A stretch of 8,447 nt of DNA, taken from assembly GCA_016840595.1 (NCBI GenBank), contig JAEOSA010000079.1, forward strand, positions 1 to 8,447. The letters are read 5' to 3'. The stretch's first letter is position 1. Every line of letters begins with the position of its first letter. The stretch is from Candidatus Hermodarchaeota archaeon. GTDB taxonomy: Archaea > Asgardarchaeota > Hermodarchaeia > Hermodarchaeales > Hermodarchaeaceae. Position numbers and translations under genes: made by a program. This document shows, one piece after another, positions 1 through 6,517 of this stretch. The notes below the pieces were generated by a model, which was given only the letters and a program-made list of their open reading frames with translations, did not search any database and was not told the origin of the DNA.

Positions 1-1
1 A

Positions 2-940
2 TCACAACGTCTTGATCAACTGGGAGGAACCTTCAAGATTGGTGGACCAGGACTTGCTGATGCGGGCCTCCACCAATGGACTACTGACTTTCTATCCAAT
101 GTCAGTGCAGGCAATCTCCCCTTGGACTTTTTCTCTTGGCACTCCTATTGGGAAAACCCTGTGCAAGTTGTTGTGTCAATGCAGGTAGTGAAAGACGTAC
201 TGATAGCCAATGGATATGGTGATATCGAACGCGTATTCGATGAATGGGGCTTAGATCTTCTATCAGAGGTGGGGTGGGGAACAATGCAAGGCGCATTACA
301 CGCCGCCGGAGTATTAACTGTAGCAGCTCACCAAGGAATCAATATCACTTGTTTTGCAGTAAGTAAAGATGCTCCAGTCCACCCGGATTTGAGTGGGTTG
401 TTTGGCGAGGAAGCGAACTTTGGTCTACTCACACGTAATCCGACAACCCCAAAACCCATTTATCACGCCCTGAAACCCTTCGTTACGGTAACTGGGAATC
501 CCATTCTCCAAACCACCTTAATCCCACGACCAGCATTAGCCTTCCTCCCCTACTACTTAACCTACCTAGCCACTCAAGGCGAAGGGCAATACAATTACAC
601 TGTTATTGTTGCCAATCATGGGCTGAGAACGATTCGCTGTCGCATCACTCTTGAGGGTGCTCCTCAAGTCACATATCACGTGCAAAGCCGTGAACTGTCA
701 GATGCGTCCCTTACCCAGTATAATGACTGGACTCCGCCAACCATCGAAGAAACCGGTGATATCATCGTTCCATTCCCACCCCAGTCAGTTGTCTGGATCA
801 AAATTTACATCAGTGGCCCATATGCCATTCTTTCTTATCCTTCCATCGTACCAGTTCAACTCTTCGCTATTGCTTCCGATGTAGCCTACTTGAAATTGCA
901 AATTGTGGTTAGACAAGGGTATGCTATTGGTTCAACCTAG
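2..940 (+). CDS. GH39/clan GH-A-like glycoside hydrolase, C-terminal part
   Basis: The reading frame is open from base 2, so the gene begins upstream of the window; 312 residues are visible. The first ~150 look like the second half of a (beta/alpha)8 barrel of the GH39 type: a KIGGP strand (12-16), then DFFSWHSY (42-49) with the conserved His of clan GH-A, then FDEWG (79-83), whose Glu81 sits where GH39 enzymes carry the catalytic nucleophile (usually in an EWN context). The acid/base Glu (NEP motif) would lie upstream and cannot be checked. Residues ~155-280 look like the C-terminal beta-sandwich common in these enzymes. GH39 members act on xylosides, iduronides or other beta-linked sugars; the substrate here is unknown. 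No C-terminal membrane anchor is visible, and whether the protein is exported depends on the missing N-terminus. The TTG at 122 is internal, not a start. Confidence 0.72.
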   Translation, partial: SQRLDQLGGTFKIGGPGLADAGLHQWTTDFLSNVSAGNLPLDFFSWHSYWENPVQVVVSMQVVKDVLIANGYGDIERVFDEWGLDLLSEVGWGTMQGALHAAGVLTVAAHQGINITCFAVSKDAPVHPDLSGLFGEEANFGLLTRNPTTPKPIYHALKPFVTVTGNPILQTTLIPRPALAFLPYYLTYLATQGEGQYNYTVIVANHGLRTIRCRITLEGAPQVTYHVQSRELSDASLTQYNDWTPPTIEETGDIIVPFPPQSVVWIKIYISGPYAILSYPSIVPVQLFAIASDVAYLKLQIVVRQGYAIGST

Positions 941-942
941 CC

Positions 943-1473
943 TTACCTATTCACTGCCAAGGCGAAAGTTTTCCAGCCTTTACTTTCCAAATCAGCTTCC
1001 CGATATCCGCGCTGACGACAGATAGCAATACCTGCGGGATTATCCGTATAATAGACTACGCCTGCAAATCCCCGTTCACGAATGAATTTCTCAAAGAACG
1101 TGAAAAACCGTTTCCCCAAGCCTTTTCCTCGATATGGAGTTCGTAGCCAGACTTCATGTAATTCCACGAGATTCTCTTTTTTTCCGTTGAATAACTTCTG
1201 GAGATTCGCTTTGTCATCCTCATCCCGCGGGTCACCAATATGATGCTCTTCAGTACTGGTCTCATGCCAGATAGTATGTCCTACAACATCCTGCCCCTCA
1301 CGCCACACAATTAGATGTGAGGGATCCGCCTTGATAATTTTTGTTTCAGTTTCTCCCACTACCATATTTGTGAACCCAACATGTCCAAGGCTTTGGTAGT
1401 ATGATTGCAAATCATCTAATGTCTGATAATATTCATTAAACGCCTTCCAATCATAACCAACTACAAATTTCAT
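943..1473 (-). CDS. GNAT family N-acetyltransferase
   Basis: This is a 176-residue cytoplasmic protein of the acetyl-CoA-dependent GNAT superfamily. The signature lies near residues 109-125: a beta-4 strand (HEVWLR) followed by RGKGLGKR, which fits the R/Q-x-x-G-x-G/A acetyl-CoA pyrophosphate loop. A long helix (FFTFFEKFIRERGF) and a final strand with DNPAGIAICRQRGY complete the usual C-terminal half. The acceptor is unknown; GNATs may modify small molecules, peptides or protein N-termini. I chose ATG at 1473 because GGTGA lies 4 nt upstream of it; a TTG at 1491 in the same frame would add six residues but has no better signal. It is convergent with the glycoside hydrolase, stop codons 2 nt apart, and divergent from the secreted-protein gene, with which it shares an AT-rich intergenic region. 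Confidence 0.88.
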   Translation of the reverse strand: MKFVVGYDWKAFNEYYQTLDDLQSYYQSLGHVGFTNMVVGETETKIIKADPSHLIVWREGQDVVGHTIWHETSTEEHHIGDPRDEDDKANLQKLFNGKKENLVELHEVWLRTPYRGKGLGKRFFTFFEKFIRERGFAGVVYYTDNPAGIAICRQRGYREADLESKGWKTFALAVNR

Positions 1474-1567
1474 ACTTTCACCAACGCTCAAGGATGCACA
1501 ATAACTTATGATTTTTGATTGAAAACTATTTATTATGCTTACAGCAATTAGTATTACCTCAATTAGA
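1474..1567. promoter_or_regulatory. Divergent promoter region between the GNAT and secreted-protein genes
   Basis: This AT-rich gap separates two divergent genes. On the plus strand, TTTATTAT at 1529-1536 resembles an archaeal TATA box; a start about 25 nt downstream (~1558) would leave a short leader carrying the strong Shine-Dalgarno at 1568-1575. Read on the minus strand, the same AT block (ATAATAAATA) could serve the GNAT gene with a leader of about 30 nt. Both assignments rest on motif resemblance and spacing only. Confidence 0.4.
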
Positions 1568-1575
1568 GGGAGGAG
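1568..1575 (+). promoter_or_regulatory. Strong Shine-Dalgarno that decides an unusual CTG start
   Basis: GGGAGGAG is the best ribosome binding site in the window. It ends 6 nt before CTG at 1582 but 21 nt before the first in-frame ATG at 1597. Ideal spacing therefore points to CTG (or less likely ATT at 1579) as initiator. Starting at CTG also adds the basic residues K-R-K in front of the hydrophobic segment, as expected for a signal peptide. Confidence 0.6.
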
Positions 1576-1581
1576 TTAATT

Positions 1582-3336
1582 CTGAAACGAAAAACTATGT
1601 TTCTAGGAGTAGCTATTGTTCTTTTGTTCGCTGGACTAGTTCCAATGACTGCTGCACACATGGAAGACGACCCCCTTGTCGTGGATTTAATTGCAGGGGG
1701 TGGAAATCCAAAATCAGCAATCGATGTTGGTGATGTCAGTATCTGGAACGATCTGAATTATCTCTATGTAAAATACGAAGCGGTTGATCCGTGGTGTATT
1801 ACCGAGACACACCTTCATATCGCTACCTCTCTTGATTTGATTCCGCAGAAAAAGGGGAATCCTATCCCTGGTCACTTCACATACAACGATGAATGGGATC
1901 CGTGTATCACCGAATACACCTACATGATTCAGCTCACTTGGCCTTCATACACACCCCTCGGTATTGCAGCTCATGCTGTGGTGCAGCGCTTAATCGGTTA
2001 TGAACCACCTAGCATGGGGGAGTTCAGTGACACATTACCTGCCACAGTAAGCATGAGCGTCCAATATCCCTACGCAGGCGGACCAGCATACTTCCCAGTA
2101 ACCACCGTCACAGGGGATCCACTGACCGGAACCTATGAAGGTTGGTGTGCTGATACTGATCATGTCATCTATCAAAACACAGTCTATACCGCAGACGTGT
2201 ACTCCAGCTATGAACCGCTTCCCCTGGGCTTAATAGAATATCCTGAGAATCTGAATCTCGTCAACTGGATCCTCAACCAGAACTACGTCGGTCAACCGTC
2301 CCCATTCTCAAGTGGAATCTACACCTATGGTGATGTTCAGCAAGCTATTTGGACACTCATTGAAGACACTCCATCAACTTCTGGTCTTGGTTCATGGAGT
2401 CAAACACGAGTCGACGAAATTCTCGCTGATGCCCAAGCCAACGGCGAAGGTTTTGAACCGGGATGTGGTGATTCCATCGCCATTATCCTTGCACCCATAG
2501 AAGGTCAACAGGTCCTCGTCGCCCAGGTGACGTTCATCGACGTAGATCTAGAATGCACCCCCATTTATCAAACAGAAACAGCATGGGGTGATGGCTGCGA
2601 CTTCCCTGGAAAGAACTGGGCCACCTACATCACCTATACTGTGCAACCATTCATCATTACATTCCCCGAAGAGGGAAATGCATACATCGGATATGAAGAT
2701 CGTACTGGCGGTGACTTTGACTACAACGATTTTGGCATGAACATGTATGTACTAGAAACCTATGCCAACGGCTATCTTGCATCGATTCAGTTGGAATTCA
2801 CATCCGTGGTTCATGAAGCCGGAGACAATCATAACATCCACATTTCCAGACTATTCTCAGGGAGTACTGCATATACTTACACTATAACAAGAACTCACAC
2901 CGCTTATGGAACAGAAACACCTGAATGTACAGACACTCCGGGATCTGGCACATTCGATATTATCCTATTCGATAGTAGTGATTCCAGTGTGGTTGGAAAA
3001 ACTGTTACAATTGATATCACAATCACAACACAAACGGAACTATATGACCCCGCTCCTACACCACCCCGATGGGACCTAGACCCTGTTTTTGCCTATTATG
3101 ACCCATGGATGTACGATAAATCCTATGGTCCTAATGCATGGCATATCGACGATGTGCAATCTACGACGATATTCGGAGATTCCTCTCCAGGGATTGATGT
3201 GCCCTACATCATCGTGGTTCCATATACAGACTGGCCAGCACCAGACGAAGGGGTAACCATCACTGGACCTTATCCAGACTTCGATGACTACTACCGCACC
3301 AAAGATTCCATGTATGCAGACTGGTACATCCCTTAA
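1582..3336 (+). CDS. Secreted multidomain protein with thioester-like and LruC/DUF4114-like regions
   Basis: This exported protein has 584 residues if it starts at CTG 1582, 579 from ATG 1597 (numbering below is from the ATG). A signal peptide (hydrophobic 1-20, cleavage probably near MTAAH) is followed by a beta-sandwich domain (~25-115) with an IAGGGNPKSA motif and two WCITE/PCITE cysteines (67, 103) that may form a disulfide. Residues ~150-280 contain GWCAD (Cys184) and DVQQAIW (Gln248), resembling the Cys and Gln of bacterial thioester domains (Cys...[TQxA]). Residues 285-350 carry further cysteines (290, 320, 334) and an AWGDGCDFPGKNWATY block seen in other secreted proteins. Residues 355-420 contain GYEDRTGGDFDYNDF, an acidic motif like those in LruC/DUF4114-type domains and a possible Ca2+ site. 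No C-terminal transmembrane helix or sorting signal is visible, so it may be released or held by partners. Function is unknown; a surface adhesin or matrix protein is inferred. Confidence 0.85.
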   Translation: MKRKTMFLGVAIVLLFAGLVPMTAAHMEDDPLVVDLIAGGGNPKSAIDVGDVSIWNDLNYLYVKYEAVDPWCITETHLHIATSLDLIPQKKGNPIPGHFTYNDEWDPCITEYTYMIQLTWPSYTPLGIAAHAVVQRLIGYEPPSMGEFSDTLPATVSMSVQYPYAGGPAYFPVTTVTGDPLTGTYEGWCADTDHVIYQNTVYTADVYSSYEPLPLGLIEYPENLNLVNWILNQNYVGQPSPFSSGIYTYGDVQQAIWTLIEDTPSTSGLGSWSQTRVDEILADAQANGEGFEPGCGDSIAIILAPIEGQQVLVAQVTFIDVDLECTPIYQTETAWGDGCDFPGKNWATYITYTVQPFIITFPEEGNAYIGYEDRTGGDFDYNDFGMNMYVLETYANGYLASIQLEFTSVVHEAGDNHNIHISRLFSGSTAYTYTITRTHTAYGTETPECTDTPGSGTFDIILFDSSDSSVVGKTVTIDITITTQTELYDPAPTPPRWDLDPVFAYYDPWMYDKSYGPNAWHIDDVQSTTIFGDSSPGIDVPYIIVVPYTDWPAPDEGVTITGPYPDFDDYYRTKDSMYADWYIP

Positions 3337-3372
3337 CCATTATTTGTAACTCCTAGATAAAACCGGAAACAC

Positions 3373-3405
3373 GCCGGGTGAATTCACCCGGCACCCACCT
3401 TTTTT
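3373..3405 (+). terminator. Hairpin plus T-run terminator after the secreted-protein gene
   Basis: A perfect 8-bp inverted repeat (GCCGGGTG at 3373-3380, CACCCGGC at 3385-3392, AATT between) begins 36 nt after the stop codon and is followed after 7 nt by six T (3400-3405). The whole 20-mer is self-complementary, so it can also form on the other strand, but the T-run favours the plus strand. Archaeal termination depends mainly on the U-tract, so the hairpin may instead protect the 3' end. Confidence 0.6.
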
Positions 3406-3580
3406 CACCGTCAAAACCTGATAACTAGAGCTCATAAATTTCTCAACATCACTTAAGGAATTTCAATCCTGAACCAAGTTCCTAACTACCGGAACCTGTT
3501 TACTGAGAAGTTGAAAACTAGAAAAATGCTGAGAACATTTAAGCCAACAATCTCGCATTAATGTGCCTGTGGGATGGCAC
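3406..3580 (+). promoter_or_regulatory. Upstream region of the M20 peptidase gene
   Basis: No gene is visible here. A short inverted repeat, GTTCC at 3479-3483 and GGAAC at 3491-3495, lies mid-way. TTTAAG at 3538-3543 is a weak TATA-like match; transcription about 25 nt downstream would leave a leader of roughly 15 nt containing GGGATGG (3571-3577), a modest Shine-Dalgarno just before ATG 3581. The evidence is weak. Confidence 0.25.
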
Positions 3581-5029
3581 ATGGTAAAACAAGATGCAAT
3601 CAATTGGATTGAAAAAAACAAACCACAACTCATCGAAATAAGTGACAAAATCTGGGGATACGCCGAACTCGGCCTTTTAGAATTCAAGTCCTCAGCTCTC
3701 CTTACGGACACCCTGGAAAAACACGGCTTCCAAGTACAACGCGGTGTTGCCGGGATGCCGACGGCTTTCATCGCCAACTATGGCCAAGGACACCCCATCA
3801 TCGGCATCATGGGTGAATACGATGCCCTTCCGGGGCTATCTCAAAAAGCCGTACCTACTAGGGACCCAGTTGTCGAAGGCGCTCCCGGACATGGCTGCGG
3901 ACACAACATCCATGGTACATCAGGTCTAGGAGGAGCTATCGCCACGAAAAGTGCTATGGAACTACAAAATATCAAAGGCACTATTCGATTCTACGGCACT
4001 CCCGCTGAGGAAAACTATGGTGGCAAGTTGTTCATGGTCCGTGATGGATTTTTCGATGATGTTGATGCCGTACTGAGCCACCACCCAGCCAGAATCAATT
4101 CCGCCCTATTGGGAAGTTCGAATGCCATCAAATCCTACAAATTCCATTTCTATGGGAAAACCGCCCATGCCGCAGGCTCTCCAGAGCTGGGGCGCAGCGC
4201 CCTTGACGCCGTGGAACTCATGAATATCGGTGTAAACTTTATGCGCGAGCACATCATCGACGACGCCCGAATTCATTACGTGGTTGAGCAGGGAGGCACC
4301 CAACCCAACATAGTTCCTGACTATGCTCGTAGTTGGTACTTCATTCGTTCACCGGAAATGGATCAACTCGAACACATCTATCAACGCGTCCTCAAAATTG
4401 CTGACGGCGCTGATTTAATGGCCGGCACCACACACACCGTCGAACAAGAAATGGGATACTACAACCTCATCCCGAACAAACAGCTCAGCAAACTCATTGT
4501 AGCCAACATGCACGAAATCGGACCTCCCCAATATGACGCCAAAGAAATCGAATTCAGCAAGACTATCGTCCAAGATTTAACACTGGATGAGAAACGCGCA
4601 ACCCTTGCGACGCTCAGACACCCCCATTGGGAGAAATTCCTCGACATAACCCTCAGCAACACCGTCGAAGAACCTTGGGATGAAGGACTTGTGTGGCACG
4701 GATCCACCGATGTAGGTGATGTCAGCTGGAAAGCGCCCACCTTAGAATTTGTCACCACCACAAGCGCCCTCTATGATCCCTTCCACTCTTGGCGTACCGT
4801 CGCCCACTCCGGCATGAGCATCGGCCACAAATCCCTCATCTTCGCCGCCAAAACCCTTGCCACCACCGCCCTTGACCTCCTCACCAACCCCAACGCCCTC
4901 AAACTCGTCCAAGACGAATTCAACCACCGCATGAAAAACCGTACCTACCAATCATCCCTTCCTCCCGACATGAAACCTCCCCACGAACGCGCCCGCAAAC
5001 AAGCCGAAAGCTACCGACCGCCAGAATGA
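3581..5029 (+). CDS. AbgB-like M20 family metallopeptidase/amidohydrolase
   Basis: This 482-residue protein matches AbgB-type M20 amidohydrolases (E. coli AbgB has about 480), which with AbgA split p-aminobenzoyl-glutamate from folate breakdown; related proteins act on other N-acyl amino acids or dipeptides. Visible landmarks are GEYDALPG (78-85), GHGCGHN (103-109) with the Cys and His metal ligands, PAEE (141-144) with the catalytic/metal Glu, SHHPA (166-170), the dimerisation-domain motif GKTAHAAGSPELGRSALDA (192-210), the AbgB-typical GSTDVGDVSW (374-383), and a C-terminal His cluster, FHSW and HSGMSIGHK (401-417). All expected active-site residues are present. There is no signal peptide, so it is cytoplasmic. 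ATG 3581 is preferred over GTG 3563 or 3569 because the family begins right at this helix and GGGATGG precedes it. No abgA or abgT partner is seen nearby, so the substrate is uncertain. Its last third is extremely C-rich and G-poor on the coding strand. Confidence 0.9.
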   Translation: MVKQDAINWIEKNKPQLIEISDKIWGYAELGLLEFKSSALLTDTLEKHGFQVQRGVAGMPTAFIANYGQGHPIIGIMGEYDALPGLSQKAVPTRDPVVEGAPGHGCGHNIHGTSGLGGAIATKSAMELQNIKGTIRFYGTPAEENYGGKLFMVRDGFFDDVDAVLSHHPARINSALLGSSNAIKSYKFHFYGKTAHAAGSPELGRSALDAVELMNIGVNFMREHIIDDARIHYVVEQGGTQPNIVPDYARSWYFIRSPEMDQLEHIYQRVLKIADGADLMAGTTHTVEQEMGYYNLIPNKQLSKLIVANMHEIGPPQYDAKEIEFSKTIVQDLTLDEKRATLATLRHPHWEKFLDITLSNTVEEPWDEGLVWHGSTDVGDVSWKAPTLEFVTTTSALYDPFHSWRTVAHSGMSIGHKSLIFAAKTLATTALDLLTNPNALKLVQDEFNHRMKNRTYQSSLPPDMKPPHERARKQAESYRPPE

Positions 5030-5060
5030 AGGAGCCGTCTTATTAGATCAGGAATCATCG

Positions 5061-5099
5061 GTTAAAGCTTAATACCGAAGCTGTTCAAGTCTCATAATA
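5061..5099 (+). promoter_or_regulatory. Possible promoter for a leaderless transcript
   Basis: GCTTAATA at 5067-5074 is a TATA-like element about 26-33 nt upstream of ATG 5100. There is no Shine-Dalgarno before that ATG (the preceding bases are CTCATAATA), so a leaderless mRNA starting at or near the ATG is the simplest reading. An imperfect inverted repeat (CGGT...ACCG, 5059-5077) overlaps the element. Confidence 0.35.
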
Positions 5100-5603
5100 A
5101 TGCAGTTCACTTCGCGGCTTGTACTTACTCTTCTGAGCATCGTTATTCTAATCGGCGGGATGGGTTTCCTTCTCAAGGCCGACAACAACCATATAGAACA
5201 AAATACCATCAACGACCCCCGCCCTCTCCAGGTGCACTTGATTCGAATCGTTGGTTACTCCATTGGCAGCGATATCCAAGGGCATTTCCAACTCAGTGTC
5301 AACGGTCCAGCCAACCTGACCCATGTGACCATACATTTCAACCAAACCCTTGCCCACAACACCACTAACCATCAGTTCACTTGGGCTTTTGATACCGACA
5401 ACTACCCACTCGGTTGGACCAACATTAGTGTACAAGGGTTTGATGTCTACGACACACTCTACGAATGGAGCATACTCAAACGGTTTGTTTCATCCGACGT
5501 CAATACACCCTACTGGATTGCAACCCTCCTCTTCGGAATCATATTCACCATTAGCATCGTAGCTGTTAAAGTACAACAACTCCGACACAAAACAAAACCT
5601 TAA
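5100..5603 (+). CDS. Small type I membrane protein, unknown function
   Basis: I do not recognise the family. The 167 residues have a clear architecture: an N-terminal hydrophobic signal or anchor segment (7-25), a beta-rich exterior region (~40-125) resembling an Ig-like or cadherin-like sandwich, a transmembrane helix (~138-158), and a short basic tail ending KVQQLRHKTKP on the cytoplasmic side. The exterior region holds four N-X-S/T sequons (Asn72, 81, 87, 108), consistent with archaeal N-glycosylation. It follows the M20 peptidase gene by 70 nt in the same direction, but the absent ribosome site and possible own promoter argue against tight co-expression. It is convergent with the radical SAM gene. 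It could be a subunit or accessory of a surface complex, but nothing in the sequence names a partner. Confidence 0.75.
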   Translation: MQFTSRLVLTLLSIVILIGGMGFLLKADNNHIEQNTINDPRPLQVHLIRIVGYSIGSDIQGHFQLSVNGPANLTHVTIHFNQTLAHNTTNHQFTWAFDTDNYPLGWTNISVQGFDVYDTLYEWSILKRFVSSDVNTPYWIATLLFGIIFTISIVAVKVQQLRHKTKP

Positions 5604-5611
5604 TCGTTACA

Positions 5612-5626
5612 TCCCACAGCATGGGA
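5612..5626. other. Short inverted repeat between convergent genes
   Basis: TCCCA (5612-5616) and TGGGA (5622-5626) form a 5-bp stem with a 5-nt loop, just after the stop codon of the small membrane protein gene and about 30 nt beyond the end of the radical SAM gene. No strong T-run follows on either strand, so a role as a shared terminator is only a guess. Confidence 0.25.
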
Positions 5627-5657
5627 AAATACGAAGTACAAACTTATTGAAGCCGTC

Positions 5658-6437
5658 CTAAAAGAGCGATGTTACATCTACTCCAGCCGCTTCAAGTCGA
5701 CGTATCGTACCCTTATAGGGATCACACCGTTCTTCTTCCAGATTTTCAACCAATCGCTTATCGAGCGCCACAAGCCTTGTTATGAGGATTTCTCGCTCCT
5801 CCGCGGGCATTAGCCGAGGATCTGTCATCGCTGCCACATGAAACCTCGCCTTCGCCTGCATGAGATGCTGAATCGCTTGAAACGGTAGATCAACGGTCTC
5901 ACCACGCGCACCCGTTCGCTGCTGAAATCCCTCGGGAGTGGCTGCTTTCAGACTCACGCGGACATGCACCTTCTCAAACCGCGCCACCTGTCGCGCATAA
6001 TCCGCATCCGCACCAAACAACACGCCATTCGTTTCCAACATAAACGATTCAAACAACGACTCCTCAATGAGCGGCAGCACCGCCAACAAATGCGCCTTAC
6101 ACAACGTTGGCTCCGCCCCCGAAATCCGCGCCTTCCGAATATACCCCTCCCGAACAGCATCCCACAGGGCATCCACTAAGGCTTCAGGCGTGTAAAACCG
6201 CCCCCGACGCTCTGGATACTCCCGAGAATCATCCACCCAACAAAAAATACACCGCAACGGACACCCCACCGCATATGCGGTGGCAATTCCACCATACACA
6301 CCGGCCACATACACATCTGTATACTTCCTCGCCAAATCTGCATGACGACACACAACGTCCTGCGTCGCCTCCGCTAGCTCAACAGGATCATACGGTGCAC
6401 TTGTCGGCGTAACTTCTCGAGGAAAACGCTCCATCAT
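5658..6437 (-). CDS. Radical SAM protein, activase-like
   Basis: This is a 259-residue cytoplasmic iron-sulfur enzyme of the radical SAM superfamily. The 4Fe-4S/SAM motif GCPLRCIFCW (58-67) gives CX3CX2C at Cys59, 63 and 66. It is followed by SGAEPTL (106-112), a GGE-type SAM-binding motif, and LETNG (134-138), a strand motif shared with pyruvate-formate-lyase activating enzymes and similar short radical SAM proteins. VRVSLKAATPEGFQQRTGA (159-177) fits the later barrel strands. Only one further Cys (238) lies in the C-terminal part, so no SPASM or ferredoxin-type auxiliary cluster is present. About 45 residues precede the motif, an N-terminal extension. The substrate is unknown and no glycyl-radical enzyme or peptide precursor is adjacent. 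The start is one of two consecutive ATGs (6437/6434) with no Shine-Dalgarno; TTATTT about 25 nt upstream (6459-6464) could be a TATA element giving a leaderless mRNA. Confidence 0.88.
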   Translation of the reverse strand: MMERFPREVTPTSAPYDPVELAEATQDVVCRHADLARKYTDVYVAGVYGGIATAYAVGCPLRCIFCWVDDSREYPERRGRFYTPEALVDALWDAVREGYIRKARISGAEPTLCKAHLLAVLPLIEESLFESFMLETNGVLFGADADYARQVARFEKVHVRVSLKAATPEGFQQRTGARGETVDLPFQAIQHLMQAKARFHVAAMTDPRLMPAEEREILITRLVALDKRLVENLEEERCDPYKGTIRRLEAAGVDVTSLF

Positions 6438-6472
6438 AATGAGGGAAGACAGCTAACGAAATAAGTGTGTTG

Positions 6473-6479
6473 AAAAAAA
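6473..6479 (-). terminator. Oligo-T terminator of the nucleoside hydrolase gene
   Basis: Seven consecutive T on the minus strand lie about 40 nt after the nucleoside hydrolase stop codon and just ahead of the TATA-like element of the radical SAM gene. U-rich tracts without a hairpin are the usual intrinsic terminators of archaea. The position suggests the two minus-strand genes are transcribed separately. Confidence 0.5.
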
Positions 6480-6517
6480 GAAGCATCCACGCTACGTTCT
6501 ATTCACATTTGGACTGG

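Noticed and set aside
1515..1733. Plus-strand 72-residue frame over the start of the secreted-protein gene
   Set aside because: It is an out-of-frame read of the signal peptide region; the long frame has a strong ribosome site and a signal peptide.
3563..3580. GTG codons at 3563 and 3569 as M20 start
   Set aside because: They add M-P-V-G-W-H, which has no counterpart in the family, and lack an upstream ribosome site; ATG 3581 fits better.
3463..3777. Minus-strand 104-residue open frame spanning the M20 upstream region
   Set aside because: It overlaps the conserved N-terminus of the M20 protein and shows no recognisable features.
4742..4951. Minus-strand 69-residue open frame rich in Gly and Val opposite the M20 gene
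   Set aside because: Its composition is what the C-rich patch of the M20 coding strand gives when read backwards; the M20 frame is fully explained by family motifs on the plus strand.
5148..5435. Minus-strand 95-residue open frame opposite the small membrane protein
   Set aside because: The plus-strand frame has a coherent signal-domain-transmembrane design, while the minus-strand frame has none and no promoter or ribosome site.
6107..6412. Plus-strand 101-residue Pro/His/Thr-rich open frame opposite the radical SAM gene
   Set aside because: Low-complexity composition follows from the C-rich strand; the opposite strand carries the CX3CX2C radical SAM motif in this same interval.
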